From contig JADJLJ010000002.1 of the NCBI GenBank assembly GCA_016710165.1, positions 1 to 64,000 on the forward strand: DNA of 64,000 nt. The letters are read 5' to 3'. The stretch comes from Chitinophagaceae bacterium (GTDB taxonomy: Bacteria > Bacteroidota > Bacteroidia > Chitinophagales > Chitinophagaceae). The notes beneath the pieces were generated by a model. That model made no database searches and was not told the DNA's origin. It was given only the letters and a program-made list of their open reading frames with translations. Shown one piece after another: positions 44,210 through 52,860 of the stretch. The position numbers and the translations under genes were made by a program. The number at the start of each line of letters is the position of its first letter. Within the stretch, counting starts at the first letter, position 1.

Positions 44210-45218
44210 TTACTTGTAAAAACTTTCTTTCATTGCAGTTTTTACAATTGTTTCAAGTTCTTTTATCTCTTCAGCATTTGATGGCAATCCCAGTAACATA
44301 TGAATTTGCCCTGCGAAGCATTTGTCCCAAACCTTTACACCAGATTTTCTCAATTTAGCGGCGTACAAAAAACCATCATCTCTCAGCGGGTCAAACTCAG
44401 CATTAATAATGACAGCAGATGGTAAGCCTTTCAAATCTTCTGTGAGCATAGGGGACACTTCCGGATCTTTGTATTGTCCGGGGGCATACAATTCTATTGC
44501 AAAATAACAAGCTGCCTTTGTTTGCCAATAACCTTTGGCATTTTCCTGATAAGACACGGACGTTTCCATATTATTCGGGCTGCAATCCCCGGGAAGCCCG
44601 TTCATTATTTGAAGCTTTATCTTATTGGAGATGCCGTTTTTTTGCTTTTTGCGTCACCACAGCTACTAAGTTTGCACCTGCACTATTCCCTATCAATGCA
44701 ATACGACTTGTATCACCACCAAATTCATTGCCATGTTCGGTAATCCATTTAAAGGCATTGTAACTGTCGTTTACAGCAGCAGGAAATTTGTTTTCAGGTG
44801 CAACCCGGTAATCAATGGCAAAAACAACTGCTCCGTAAGTTTTTGCATTCTGCCAAAGTGAATGCTCTAATCCTGGTAATAAAGGCGAAATAAAACCACC
44901 TCCATGATAATTGATTAAGATGGGAAGATTTTGTGCATGAGAAGGATTAAATAGTAATACAGGAATGCTATCCGGAGTTATTTTGATACGCTTAACATCT
45001 TCTTTTGGATATGGGATTAGTGGTGGTCCTGCAAACTTAAGTTGTTCAATAGGTATATTACGAAGTTGTTCAATTGTCATGTCCTGGTATCCAATCATTT
45101 TTAAGAATGAAGCTACTCTTGGGTCTAATTGTCTTATACCGCATGTTTGAGCAAAAAGATCTTGACGGTTAAATACAAGTACGATGCTTAGGAAAAGAAT
45201 GAATATTGATTTCTGCAT
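44210..45218 (-). pseudogene. Alpha/beta hydrolase (esterase/lipase) gene with a frameshift
   Basis: Start ATG 45218 (signal peptide MQKSIFILFLSIVLVFNRQ). The first frame includes the oxyanion motif NYHGGGF and nucleophile GNSAGANL, then fails at QKAKKRHLQ. The next frame continues NGISNKIKLQIMNGLPGDCS with Asp in FDPLRDDG and His in FAGQIHMLLGL. One surplus A in a run of 7 (44637-44643) accounts for the break. All catalytic residues survive in the two pieces, so a hormone-sensitive-lipase-type enzyme of about 335 residues is likely in the true gene. Confidence 0.82.
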
Positions 45219-45267
45219 AAGGAAATTAATTGAGTACAAGTTGAATTAGTTAGAGTCTATCCACTAT

Positions 45268-45353
45268 GGCAGCCAACGGGCAGGGCTTGGCGTAGTTGGG
45301 GGAATTAGTATTCCGTCCGCACAAATTGCGGCCATGCTTGGTTAGCGGTTCGT
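45268..45353 (-). repeat. attC-like element, copy E
   Basis: Minus strand: after the RibD-like stop codon comes AACGAACCGCTAACCAAGC, then two small hairpins (CCGCA/TGCGG and GGAAT/ATTCC), and finally GCCCGTTGGCTGCCATAG. The best complete copy (about 85 bp) of the element that separates several genes here. Confidence 0.6.
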
Positions 45354-45355
45354 TG

Positions 45356-45949
45356 TTATTGTCTGTCCACTGTGTAATTCAGTTCAGTTACCCCGCAAGT
45401 AAATTGTCGAGTAGTCAATAGATTTAGTTTTATTTTGTCTTTGATGTCTGCAAACAATGGAATGCCTCGTCCAAGAATAATTGGATTAACAAATAGCCAG
45501 TAGCCGTCAATTAAGTTCAGTTGAATAAGTGAATGTGTTGCTGTCGGGCTACCAAAAAGCAAGATGTCTTTACCTGCCTGTTGTTTTATTTCATTTATTC
45601 TGTCCAAAAGGTTGTCGCTAATAATTTTTGGGTTTGTCAAACCTGCCTGTCCGGGAGGCAGGTCCGTGTCTTTCATTGTTTTTGATAAAACAACTTTGTG
45701 AACTTTGCTATACCACTTTGAATGTTCAATGTCGTGTTTGGTTGCTGTCGGCTTGTCTCCTGCGGTAGGCCAGTAATTTTCCATCATCAGATAAGTTACT
45801 CGTCCATATAATGCAGTGTCCCCTTCGCTTATCCGCTTACCGGCATAATCAAAAATTTCTTCATCAACTTTAATCCAGTCCATTTCTCCGTTCAGTCCTG
45901 CTACAAAACCGTCAAGCGATATGTGCATAAATGAAATTATTTTTCTCAT
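45356..45949 (-). CDS. RibD C-terminal/DHFR-like reductase
   Basis: 197 residues: FMHISLDGFVAGLNGEMDWI opens the dihydrofolate reductase-like fold, ALYGRVTYLMMENYWPTAGD and DILLFGSPTATHSLIQLNLI are NADPH-site regions. A 21-bp palindromic repeat (45642-45662) lies inside the gene and adds the seven residues LPPGQAG (about 96-102) in a surface loop without breaking the frame. True substrate unknown; common on accessory cassettes. Confidence 0.9.
   Translation of the reverse strand: MRKIISFMHISLDGFVAGLNGEMDWIKVDEEIFDYAGKRISEGDTALYGRVTYLMMENYWPTAGDKPTATKHDIEHSKWYSKVHKVVLSKTMKDTDLPPGQAGLTNPKIISDNLLDRINEIKQQAGKDILLFGSPTATHSLIQLNLIDGYWLFVNPIILGRGIPLFADIKDKIKLNLLTTRQFTCGVTELNYTVDRQ
45642..45662. repeat. 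Palindromic repeat inside a coding sequence
   Basis: A 21-bp variant of the CCTGCCTGCC/GGCAGGCAGG palindrome at 33417 and 58301. Length is a multiple of three, so the reading frame is kept. Confidence 0.8.
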
Positions 45950-45972
45950 AGGGTTCTATTTTTATTGTTGTC

Positions 45973-46176
45973 TATGGTTTGTTACTGTTTTTTTACAATG
46001 ACCGCTTACATCTGGGCTTGGCGATGTGGCGATATTCCGTGTTACTTCAACCCGGTACAAATGCCCATTTGAAAATATGTTGTTGAAGTTATGAACTATA
46101 GCTGAACATTGAACATCAAGCCCGAACTACTGCTGATGCTTGCATGTCTCGTCCTGCTTTTGCAAATACTTTTGTT
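45973..46176. repeat. Duplicated noncoding segment, copy F
   Basis: Begins like the attC-like ends (GGTTTGTTACTG, ACAATGACCGCTTACATC) and continues with blocks shared with 43980-44139 (CCCGGTACAAATGC, CTGCTGATGCTTGCATG, CCTGCTTTTGCAAATACTTT). Part of the 496-bp gap 45950-46445, whose other part holds two hairpins; open frames over it are not credible genes. Confidence 0.6.
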
Positions 46177-46200
46177 GTTCGTTCGTGCTATTCTTATTCT

Positions 46201-46335
46201 CAGCAACGTCTCTCCAGTGATTTGTGTGGAGGCTGAGGACGTTGCTGGGAAGGAGGCCAGGGCGGAAAGTCTGTACAATTCATCGGGGTTTCACGCAAGA
46301 GTCTTATTATTCAGGGGTATGCAGTGAAAACCCCG
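46201..46335. repeat. Two adjacent stem-loop sequences
   Basis: CAGCAACGTC (46201-46210) pairs with GACGTTGCTG (46238-46247), and CGGGGTTTCAC (46284-46294) with GTGAAAACCCCG (46324-46335, one bulge). No gene covers them. May be repeats or structured RNA before the gene at 46446. Confidence 0.5.
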
Positions 46336-46445
46336 CTGAGACAAAATTCCGTTTCGTGGGCCACGAGCCGGGGCGGAGAATTGATTTATGTAAAATCTGG
46401 ACAAGGCGCATCCTGAGAACATACGCAAAACTAAAAATTTCAGTT

Positions 46446-46898
46446 ATGAGAACATTTATCCTGGCTGCAGCCGTCATGGCAGCTGCAAGCACCACAGCGC
46501 AGAACAACATCACATCGAATATTATCGAAGGAGGTAAAACACTTGTGGAACTGGTACGTGTCATCAAAACGCCGAAAACGTCCATGGGACAGCAAAATGC
46601 GGTGGAGAAAAAAGATAGTTGCGCCATTAAAAACGTGTCGGATATGTGTATCAGGAACCTGACTGCAAATCCGTTGATTGTAAGCCTGTACAGGCGGAAC
46701 GGGAACGGGTATGAAACAAATGCTTTATCAGTGAAAGTATTGCCCAAAAACCAGGAATTCCTGTATGAACTGAGATCCGGTATTTATAAAATGAAAATAG
46801 AAATGGAAACCGCTGACACAAAAAAAATATTCAGGGAAGGAGAATTGAAGATCGAAGCATGCAGTAATGTGTTTAAGGAAATAAAGAATGACCAATGA
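46446..46898 (+). CDS. Small secreted protein
   Basis: 150 residues from ATG 46446, chosen because it starts a signal peptide (MRTFILAAAVMAAASTTAQ); the upstream frame runs through the hairpin repeats. Body has two Cys pairs (DSCAIKNVSDMCIRNL) and a beta-rich part (NPLIVSLYRRNGNGYETNAL). No family recognised. Convergent with the CRTAC1 gene, 16 bp away. Confidence 0.7.
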   Translation: MRTFILAAAVMAAASTTAQNNITSNIIEGGKTLVELVRVIKTPKTSMGQQNAVEKKDSCAIKNVSDMCIRNLTANPLIVSLYRRNGNGYETNALSVKVLPKNQEFLYELRSGIYKMKIEMETADTKKIFREGELKIEACSNVFKEIKNDQ

Positions 46899-46914
46899 TC
46901 ACTCGGCCTTTCCT

Positions 46915-49122
46915 TTACTGCTTTTCTTTGATCTTCACCAGCGTATCCATTGAAACATTCGTAATGACCTCAACGCTCTGCTTTGTATTCGGCCACCTGA
47001 TCTCTATCTCTTCAATGGCTGTTGCTTTACCCAGGCCGGCTTCAATGCGCAATGGACTGGAGCCGAAACTTCCACCTGTACAAACGGTATGATAAAAGTT
47101 CTGTGAACCCCCGTCCAGCATTTTTACTTTGATCCTCACCCTTGCACCAATAGCTGCTTTGTTTGAATTGGTCCCTTCGAGTTTTAACTGTACCCAGTGA
47201 TTGCCGGTTGCCGAACTGTTCTCAAACAGTACATTCCGGAAACGGTCACCTTCCACGGCGCCACCCATTACTTCATAAATATCCCGGTCGCCGTCGTTAT
47301 CAATATCAGCAAATGCCACGGCATGCCCTTTTTGGATATGGCCGGTATTGGTGGCATAGGTAATGTCTTCAAATTTCTTACCACCAATGTTGCGATAAAG
47401 TTTATTGGGAACGATGCTGGTATATTCCGGGGCGCCGGTGCCTAAATAATAATCAAGCCAGCCGTCGTTGTCAATATCACCAAAATTACAACCCATGGCA
47501 TAGTTCACGTGATTGACACCATAAGCGGCGCTCACATCGGTAAATGTATTGTTGCCATTGTTATGATATAATCTTGGTAATTCCCCCAGCGGTGGCATAC
47601 CGAGCATATCACAGGCAGCATCTCCGCCCACTTGTGAAAAACGACGGGTATCATAGCCGGAAACAAAAAGATCAAGCCAGCCGTCATTATCAAAATCAAA
47701 GAACCAGGTGGGGAAACTGTATAATGGTTCTTCCACCCCGGCTGACCTGGAAATGTCTTCAAATATTCTTTCGCCGGGATTTGCACCCGGTTTGTTCAGC
47801 CATAATTTATTGGGGGCGCCCAACGCAGAAAGATAAAGGTCGGGAAAGCCATCATTGTTGATATCGCCCCATACACAGCCTTTTGCAAACGTGGTGATGT
47901 TTAAACCCAGTTTTGGCGCTATGTCTTTGAACTTCCCTTTATTGTTGATGAATAACTGGCAGGGATAATTCTCATGTGCGACAAAAAGATCGATCCATCC
48001 GTCGTTATTAAAATCTCCCCAGGCAGCAGTTTGGGTAGGATAAGGCGAATAAAGCCCCGATTCAATGGTCACATCTTCGAAACTATTGTTACCGTTATTT
48101 TTAATGAGCGACAAAGGGAATTTTGCATTCTTCCCCCACCAGCCACCTCTCAGTATTGCAAAATCAGCAAAACCATCATTGTTAAAATCTGCATGAACAA
48201 GATTAAGTCCGCCGGTTATACCAACGAGACCCGATGAAAGTGTTTCAGTTTTGAAACTGCCATCCTTTTGCTGGCGCATATACCGTACCTGGTCGCTGAG
48301 GCCATAGGAAGAAGCCATGATATCCAGTAAACCATCGTTGTCCAGGTCTTCCACTACACAGCCACCGGATATACCATTCATATCAACTCCTTTTTTCCCA
48401 CCTACGTCTTTAAAAACGATATTACCGGTGACATTCTGTTTAAATATTTCCGATTCGATCAGCCATTGCCTGGGAACTGAATCAGGATATTTTCCCAGTG
48501 TCATGTAGGCGATGTTCAATAAATATCTCGATTGCAGGTCATCGGGAAATTTAGTGAGTATCATCTTGTAAATTTCGATGGCATTTTGCGAACCATACGG
48601 GAGTTTATGAATTCCATTACCCTGTATGGGGATGATACAGCTATGCGCATTGTGGTTGGCTGCACAGTTTTCCAGTTCGCCCTTGCGCATGTAGGAGATG
48701 GCGAGCAGGTCTAACAATGACTTGTTATCCGTGTTCAGTGTTTCCCAGGTCAGTTTCAGCGCATTGATCACCTGGCTCATTACGCCGATCGCCTCATCGG
48801 TATTACCGGCATTCAGGCATTCGTTGCTGTATTGAAAATAGTAATTGAGCCGTTTAGCAGGATCCTGTTCTGCAATCAGTTTTTGCCGGAAAATCTCAGC
48901 CCGCTGGGTATTCATCACGTAAAAATCCTCGGGGTTGGCGTGTTTGTTGATGCTGTCCAGGATCCGAACCATCTTCAAAGTGCCTTCTGTTTGCCTGACC
49001 GTTGAAATGAGGATGGTACTGTCGGGTTCACAACAGCTTTTCATTTGTGCGGATGCATGATGGATTCCCGCAACAAAAGTTAACATGACAAGCACGGCAT
49101 TTCTGTAACAATTCCTCCTCAT
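46915..49122 (-). CDS. CRTAC1/ASPIC-UnbV FG-GAP repeat protein
   Basis: 735 residues with signal peptide ending HASAQ. N-terminal helical TPR-like part (about 40-210), then a seven-bladed FG-GAP/VCBS propeller with repeated Ca-binding loops (DFNNDGFADFAILRGG, DINNDGFPDLYLSALGAP, DIDNDGWLDYYLG), and a C-terminal ASPIC/UnbV domain (IRIKVKM-type strand, HTVCTGGSFGSSPL, EEIEIRWPNTKQSVEV). Secreted or surface adhesion-like protein. Its ATG overlaps a relic of the acs stop codon. Confidence 0.9.
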   Translation of the reverse strand: MRRNCYRNAVLVMLTFVAGIHHASAQMKSCCEPDSTILISTVRQTEGTLKMVRILDSINKHANPEDFYVMNTQRAEIFRQKLIAEQDPAKRLNYYFQYSNECLNAGNTDEAIGVMSQVINALKLTWETLNTDNKSLLDLLAISYMRKGELENCAANHNAHSCIIPIQGNGIHKLPYGSQNAIEIYKMILTKFPDDLQSRYLLNIAYMTLGKYPDSVPRQWLIESEIFKQNVTGNIVFKDVGGKKGVDMNGISGGCVVEDLDNDGLLDIMASSYGLSDQVRYMRQQKDGSFKTETLSSGLVGITGGLNLVHADFNNDGFADFAILRGGWWGKNAKFPLSLIKNNGNNSFEDVTIESGLYSPYPTQTAAWGDFNNDGWIDLFVAHENYPCQLFINNKGKFKDIAPKLGLNITTFAKGCVWGDINNDGFPDLYLSALGAPNKLWLNKPGANPGERIFEDISRSAGVEEPLYSFPTWFFDFDNDGWLDLFVSGYDTRRFSQVGGDAACDMLGMPPLGELPRLYHNNGNNTFTDVSAAYGVNHVNYAMGCNFGDIDNDGWLDYYLGTGAPEYTSIVPNKLYRNIGGKKFEDITYATNTGHIQKGHAVAFADIDNDGDRDIYEVMGGAVEGDRFRNVLFENSSATGNHWVQLKLEGTNSNKAAIGARVRIKVKMLDGGSQNFYHTVCTGGSFGSSPLRIEAGLGKATAIEEIEIRWPNTKQSVEVITNVSMDTLVKIKEKQ

Positions 49123-49130
49123 AATTTTCC

Positions 49131-49258
49131 GTTTTTAATTTCATCTACTACAGCCGGATCAAGACCTCACCCCTAACCCCTCTCCTCAGGAGAGGGGCAT
49201 AACTGCAGTAATGCTATAACCTGTTGTTTTTAATTTCGTCTACTACAGCCGGATCAAG
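49131..49258. repeat. Duplicated acs 3' end flanking an inserted palindrome
   Basis: 33-bp direct repeats (49131-49163 and 49226-49258, one mismatch) both encode LDPAVVDEIKN, the acs C-terminus. Between them lies a 62-bp segment with the palindrome CCCCTCTCCT/AGGAGAGGGG (49177-49197). The outer copy reads on to KNGKL and a TGA that overlaps the next gene's ATG, the likely original end. Confidence 0.8.
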
Positions 49259-51151
49259 CAGTGTTGTAGTATCTCCTAAATTCTGTATTTCGCCTTCAGC
49301 GATCTTCCTTAAAATACGCCGCATGATCTTGCCGCTTCTTGTCTTAGGCAGCCCGCTTACGAATTGTATCTTATCGGGCTTTGCAATCGGGCCGATGACA
49401 CGGGTTACTGTTTGAAGTATATCCTGTTTACGGGAAGCTTCATCTCCATGATGCCCGTTGAAGATGACATAGGCATAAATACCCTGTCCCTTTACATCAT
49501 GCGGGTAACCTACTACGGCACTTTCTACCACGCCGGCGTGCATGTTGATCGCATTCTCCACTTCGGCAGTGCCGATGCGGTGGCCGCTTACATTCAGTAC
49601 ATCATCCACCCGGCCGGTGATCCGGTAATTACCATCGCCATCTTTCAAAGCGCCATCGCCGGTAAAATATAACCCCGGGTAGGTTGCAAAATAATTGGTG
49701 CGGCAACGTTCATGATCACCGTAGGTGGTTCTCAAAATAGCAGGCCAGGGCGCTTTGATACAGAGATTGCCTTTCCAAAGCCCGTTCTCATCTTTTTCTG
49801 TTATCTCGTTTCCGTTCTCATCCACCAATATGGGTTGAATGCCCGGCATGGGCAAGGTTGCCCAGGAAGGTTTTGCAGGGGTGATACCTGCAAAGTTGGA
49901 GATCAGGCAGCCACCGGTCTCTGTCTGCCACCAGGTATCCACGATCGGGCATTTTTTCCTGCCGATGTTCTCATCATACCAATGCCATGCTTCTTCATTG
50001 ATGGGTTCGCCCACGGTGCCCAGTATTCTTAAAGAAGAAAGGTCCTTGCCTTTCAATGGATCCAGGCCATAACTCATCAGGCTCCTGATGGCTGTTGGCG
50101 CCGTGTATAAAATATTCACTTTGTGCCTGTCAACAATATCCCAGAACCTTCCGGCATCCGGCCAGGTAGGGATCCCTTCAAACATCAGGCTGGTGGCACC
50201 CGCACTCAACGGGCCATAAACAATATAGCTGTGACCGGTTATCCAGCCTATGTCAGCCGTGCAGAAATGTATATCACCCGGCTTGTACTGGAAAACATTT
50301 ACAAACGTGTAGGTCGTCCAAACCATATAACCGGCGCAACTATGCACCACGCCTTTTGGTTTGCCCGTGCTGCCGGAGGTATATAATATGAACAACGGGT
50401 CTTCCGCATCCATCTCTTCGGCAGGAAAAGAGACCACCCCGTCCTTTTCGATCTGTGTTTCGGCATACTCCATCTCGTCTTCCCACCACACGTCACGTCC
50501 TTTGATCATACTCACCGGCGTTCTTGTTCTTGTATAAACGATCACCCGTTTCACTGTTTTGTTGCCGATCAATGCATCATCGATCACGGCCTTTAATGGA
50601 ATATCTTTTCCGCCCCGGTAAGCGCCGTCGCAGGTAATGATGAATCCCGCCTGTGCATCATCCAGCCGGTCGGCAATGCTCTGTGCGCTGAAGCCCCCGA
50701 AGATCACACTGTGTATGGCGCCGATCCGTGCACAACCCAACACCGCATAGGCCAGTTCAGGAACCATGCCCATGTAAATACAAACACGGTCGCCTTTTTT
50801 TACGCCGTTATTGACAAGCATTTGTGCCACCTGGCAAACCCGCTTGTGCAACCTGGCATAGGTAACCACCCGCACCCTGTCTTCCGGGTTATTGGGTTCC
50901 CAGATGATGGCGGGTTTATCGGCCATTGTCTTTAAATGGCGGTCAATACAGTTTTCAGTGATGTTGAGCCTGGCGCCGCGGAACCATTCTACTTTGGGTT
51001 CGGTAAAGTTCCAGTCCAGTACACGGTCCCACTTCTTTCTCCAGTGGAAATTTTCTGCAACAGAAGCCCAGAATCCTTCCGGGTCTTCCACACTTTTTTT
51101 ATAGTGTTCATGGTATTCCTCGAATGATCGTATCTGGAAAGGGTATGACAT
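49214..51151 (-). CDS. acs: Acetyl-CoA synthetase
   Basis: 645 residues, normal length. AMP-forming motifs: YTSGSTGKPKGVVHS (P-loop-like), ADIGWITGHSYIVYGPL, DTWWQTETGG (acetate pocket Trp) and KTRSGKIMRR with the regulatory, acetylatable Lys. It activates acetate to acetyl-CoA through acetyl-AMP. Its last residues (NNRL) come from an insertion with duplication of the old 3' end. Divergent from an MFS carrier gene, suggesting carboxylate use. Confidence 0.96.
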   Translation of the reverse strand: MSYPFQIRSFEEYHEHYKKSVEDPEGFWASVAENFHWRKKWDRVLDWNFTEPKVEWFRGARLNITENCIDRHLKTMADKPAIIWEPNNPEDRVRVVTYARLHKRVCQVAQMLVNNGVKKGDRVCIYMGMVPELAYAVLGCARIGAIHSVIFGGFSAQSIADRLDDAQAGFIITCDGAYRGGKDIPLKAVIDDALIGNKTVKRVIVYTRTRTPVSMIKGRDVWWEDEMEYAETQIEKDGVVSFPAEEMDAEDPLFILYTSGSTGKPKGVVHSCAGYMVWTTYTFVNVFQYKPGDIHFCTADIGWITGHSYIVYGPLSAGATSLMFEGIPTWPDAGRFWDIVDRHKVNILYTAPTAIRSLMSYGLDPLKGKDLSSLRILGTVGEPINEEAWHWYDENIGRKKCPIVDTWWQTETGGCLISNFAGITPAKPSWATLPMPGIQPILVDENGNEITEKDENGLWKGNLCIKAPWPAILRTTYGDHERCRTNYFATYPGLYFTGDGALKDGDGNYRITGRVDDVLNVSGHRIGTAEVENAINMHAGVVESAVVGYPHDVKGQGIYAYVIFNGHHGDEASRKQDILQTVTRVIGPIAKPDKIQFVSGLPKTRSGKIMRRILRKIAEGEIQNLGDTTTLLDPAVVDEIKNNRL

Positions 51152-51169
51152 GGCAATCGCTTGTTTTAC

Positions 51170-51199
51170 TTTGAGGCCAAATTAATATATTTATATCTG
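51170..51199 (+). promoter_or_regulatory. Probable promoter of the MFS gene
   Basis: TTTG (51170-51173) and TATATCTG (51192-51199) are 18 nt apart, one mismatch from the Bacteroidota consensus, 32 bp before the ATG. Confidence 0.5.
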
Positions 51200-51230
51200 G
51201 GACCTCTCAAATTTCGTATAAAAGACAGAC

Positions 51231-52796
51231 ATGACTACTGTACCGGTTAAAGGAATTGGTAAAATAATTTTTTCGTCCTCCCTGGGCACGTTGATCGAGT
51301 GGTACGACTTTTACATTTTTGGTATGCTGGCCAGGACCATCTCGGTGCAGTTCTTCCCTGAAGGGAATGAAACAGCAGCCCTGTTAAGTACCCTGGCCAT
51401 TTTCGCAGCCGGCTTCCTGGTGCGTCCTTTTGGGGCATTGGTGTTTGGAAGACTGGGCGACCTGGTTGGAAGAAAATATACTTTCCTGCTCACCCTTGTA
51501 CTGATGGGGGGCTCTACTTTCCTGATCGGGCTGGTGCCTTCGTATAAAGCCATTGGCATGGCCGCCCCATTATTGGTCTTGCTGCTTCGTTTGATACAGG
51601 GCCTGGCCCTCGGCGGCGAATACGGAGGCGCAGCAACCTATGTGGCCGAACATTCGCCTGAGAGCAAACGGGGTTATTATACCAGCTGGATACAGACCAC
51701 GGCCACGCTGGGTTTATTTGTGGCGCTTGGGATCATCATGCTGGTGAAATCGAATATGAGTGATGCGGCGTTCACGGCAGAGTGGGGCGGATGGCGTTAT
51801 CCTTTCTGGATATCCATTTTACTGGTAGGTGTCTCCATCTATATCCGTTTAAAGATGAAGGAGTCGCCGATGTATGCGGCACTCAAAGAAGAAGGAACCA
51901 CATCGGTGAACCCCATCAGGGAAAGTTTTGGCCACAAAGCAAATTTTAAGATGGTATTACTGGCCCTGTTTGGTGCGGTAATGGGACAGGGGGTTATCTG
52001 GTACACCGGACAATTCTATGCACAGTCTTTTTTAGAGAATACCGTGAAACTGGAGTTCATGCAGAACCGGGAGATACTATTGTGGGCGATCGGGCTGGCA
52101 ACTCCTTTCTTTTTATTCTTTGGCTGGCTGAGTGATAAGCTGGGAAGGAAGTGGATCATGCTCACAGGCATGTTGCTGGGGGTTATCTTTTACCGGCCGA
52201 TATTCAATGGTTTTTTAAAAGACACCAATATAAATACCCGTTTATCAACTATCCAACCCGGGTTTGATAAGATTAAAACGGCACAAACGCCTGCAGTAAC
52301 AGATACGGTAAGTAAAAATGGCTTCACAACATATGTCACACACAGCAATACCAGTTATGCTTTGCCGGATGGGACCGGGTATACAGAGAAAAGAGCCGAT
52401 ACGCTGCTTAGTGCTTCCGGCGGACTGGAAAATAAGCTGAAGCAGGATCTAAAGCCATCTTATTCCGATATTATACTTCCTGCACCTCTTAAATGGAAAT
52501 TCATTCTTCTCGTATGGGTGATGATCATTTTTGTTACCATGGCCTATGGCCCCATTGCGGCATTTTTGGTGGAGATGTTCCCAACAAAGATCCGTTACAC
52601 GTCCATGAGCCTGCCCTATCATATCGGTAACGGGGTGTTTGGCGGTTTGGTACCGTTCATTGCTACGTTGTTATCCACCACCTTTGTTAATGATCCCCTG
52701 GTGGGGCTATGGTACCCGATCGGTGTAGCGGCACTGTGTTTTATTATCGGCGCCTTGTATCTTTCTAATAAGATCGATGAAGACGTAAACGATTAA
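51231..52796 (+). CDS. MFS transporter, metabolite:H+ symporter type
   Basis: 521 residues, 12 TM pattern. SSSLGTLIEWYDFYIFGMLA and FGRLGDLVGRKYTFLLTLVL, and RLIQGLALGGEYGGAATYVA are typical of the MHS group (proline/betaine, dicarboxylate). An unusual loop of about 90 polar residues sits between TM helices 8 and 9 (about 330-425). Next to acs in divergent orientation, so transport of acetate or related acids is a reasonable guess. A DUF6814-like small membrane protein follows. Confidence 0.88.
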   Translation: MTTVPVKGIGKIIFSSSLGTLIEWYDFYIFGMLARTISVQFFPEGNETAALLSTLAIFAAGFLVRPFGALVFGRLGDLVGRKYTFLLTLVLMGGSTFLIGLVPSYKAIGMAAPLLVLLLRLIQGLALGGEYGGAATYVAEHSPESKRGYYTSWIQTTATLGLFVALGIIMLVKSNMSDAAFTAEWGGWRYPFWISILLVGVSIYIRLKMKESPMYAALKEEGTTSVNPIRESFGHKANFKMVLLALFGAVMGQGVIWYTGQFYAQSFLENTVKLEFMQNREILLWAIGLATPFFLFFGWLSDKLGRKWIMLTGMLLGVIFYRPIFNGFLKDTNINTRLSTIQPGFDKIKTAQTPAVTDTVSKNGFTTYVTHSNTSYALPDGTGYTEKRADTLLSASGGLENKLKQDLKPSYSDIILPAPLKWKFILLVWVMIIFVTMAYGPIAAFLVEMFPTKIRYTSMSLPYHIGNGVFGGLVPFIATLLSTTFVNDPLVGLWYPIGVAALCFIIGALYLSNKIDEDVND

Positions 52797-52801
52797 AAAA
52801 A

Positions 52802-52849
52802 TTGCCGGTAAGACGGGAAGACGCCTTTCCGGCTTACCGGCAAAAAATA
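52802..52849 (+). terminator. Hairpin between MFS and small membrane gene
   Basis: Perfect 11-bp arms (52802-52812 with 52833-52843), inner arms partly paired, A-rich tail. Could attenuate read-through into the next gene on the same strand or terminate. Confidence 0.6.
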
Positions 52850-52860
52850 AAAATATATTT

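Noticed and set aside
40933..46200. Classical integron
   Set aside because: No integrase gene in the window and the repeat ends do not fully match the standard attC core.
46109..46327. Hydrophobic 72-codon frame
   Set aside because: Overlaps the duplicated noncoding block; the frame is not kept in the other copy.
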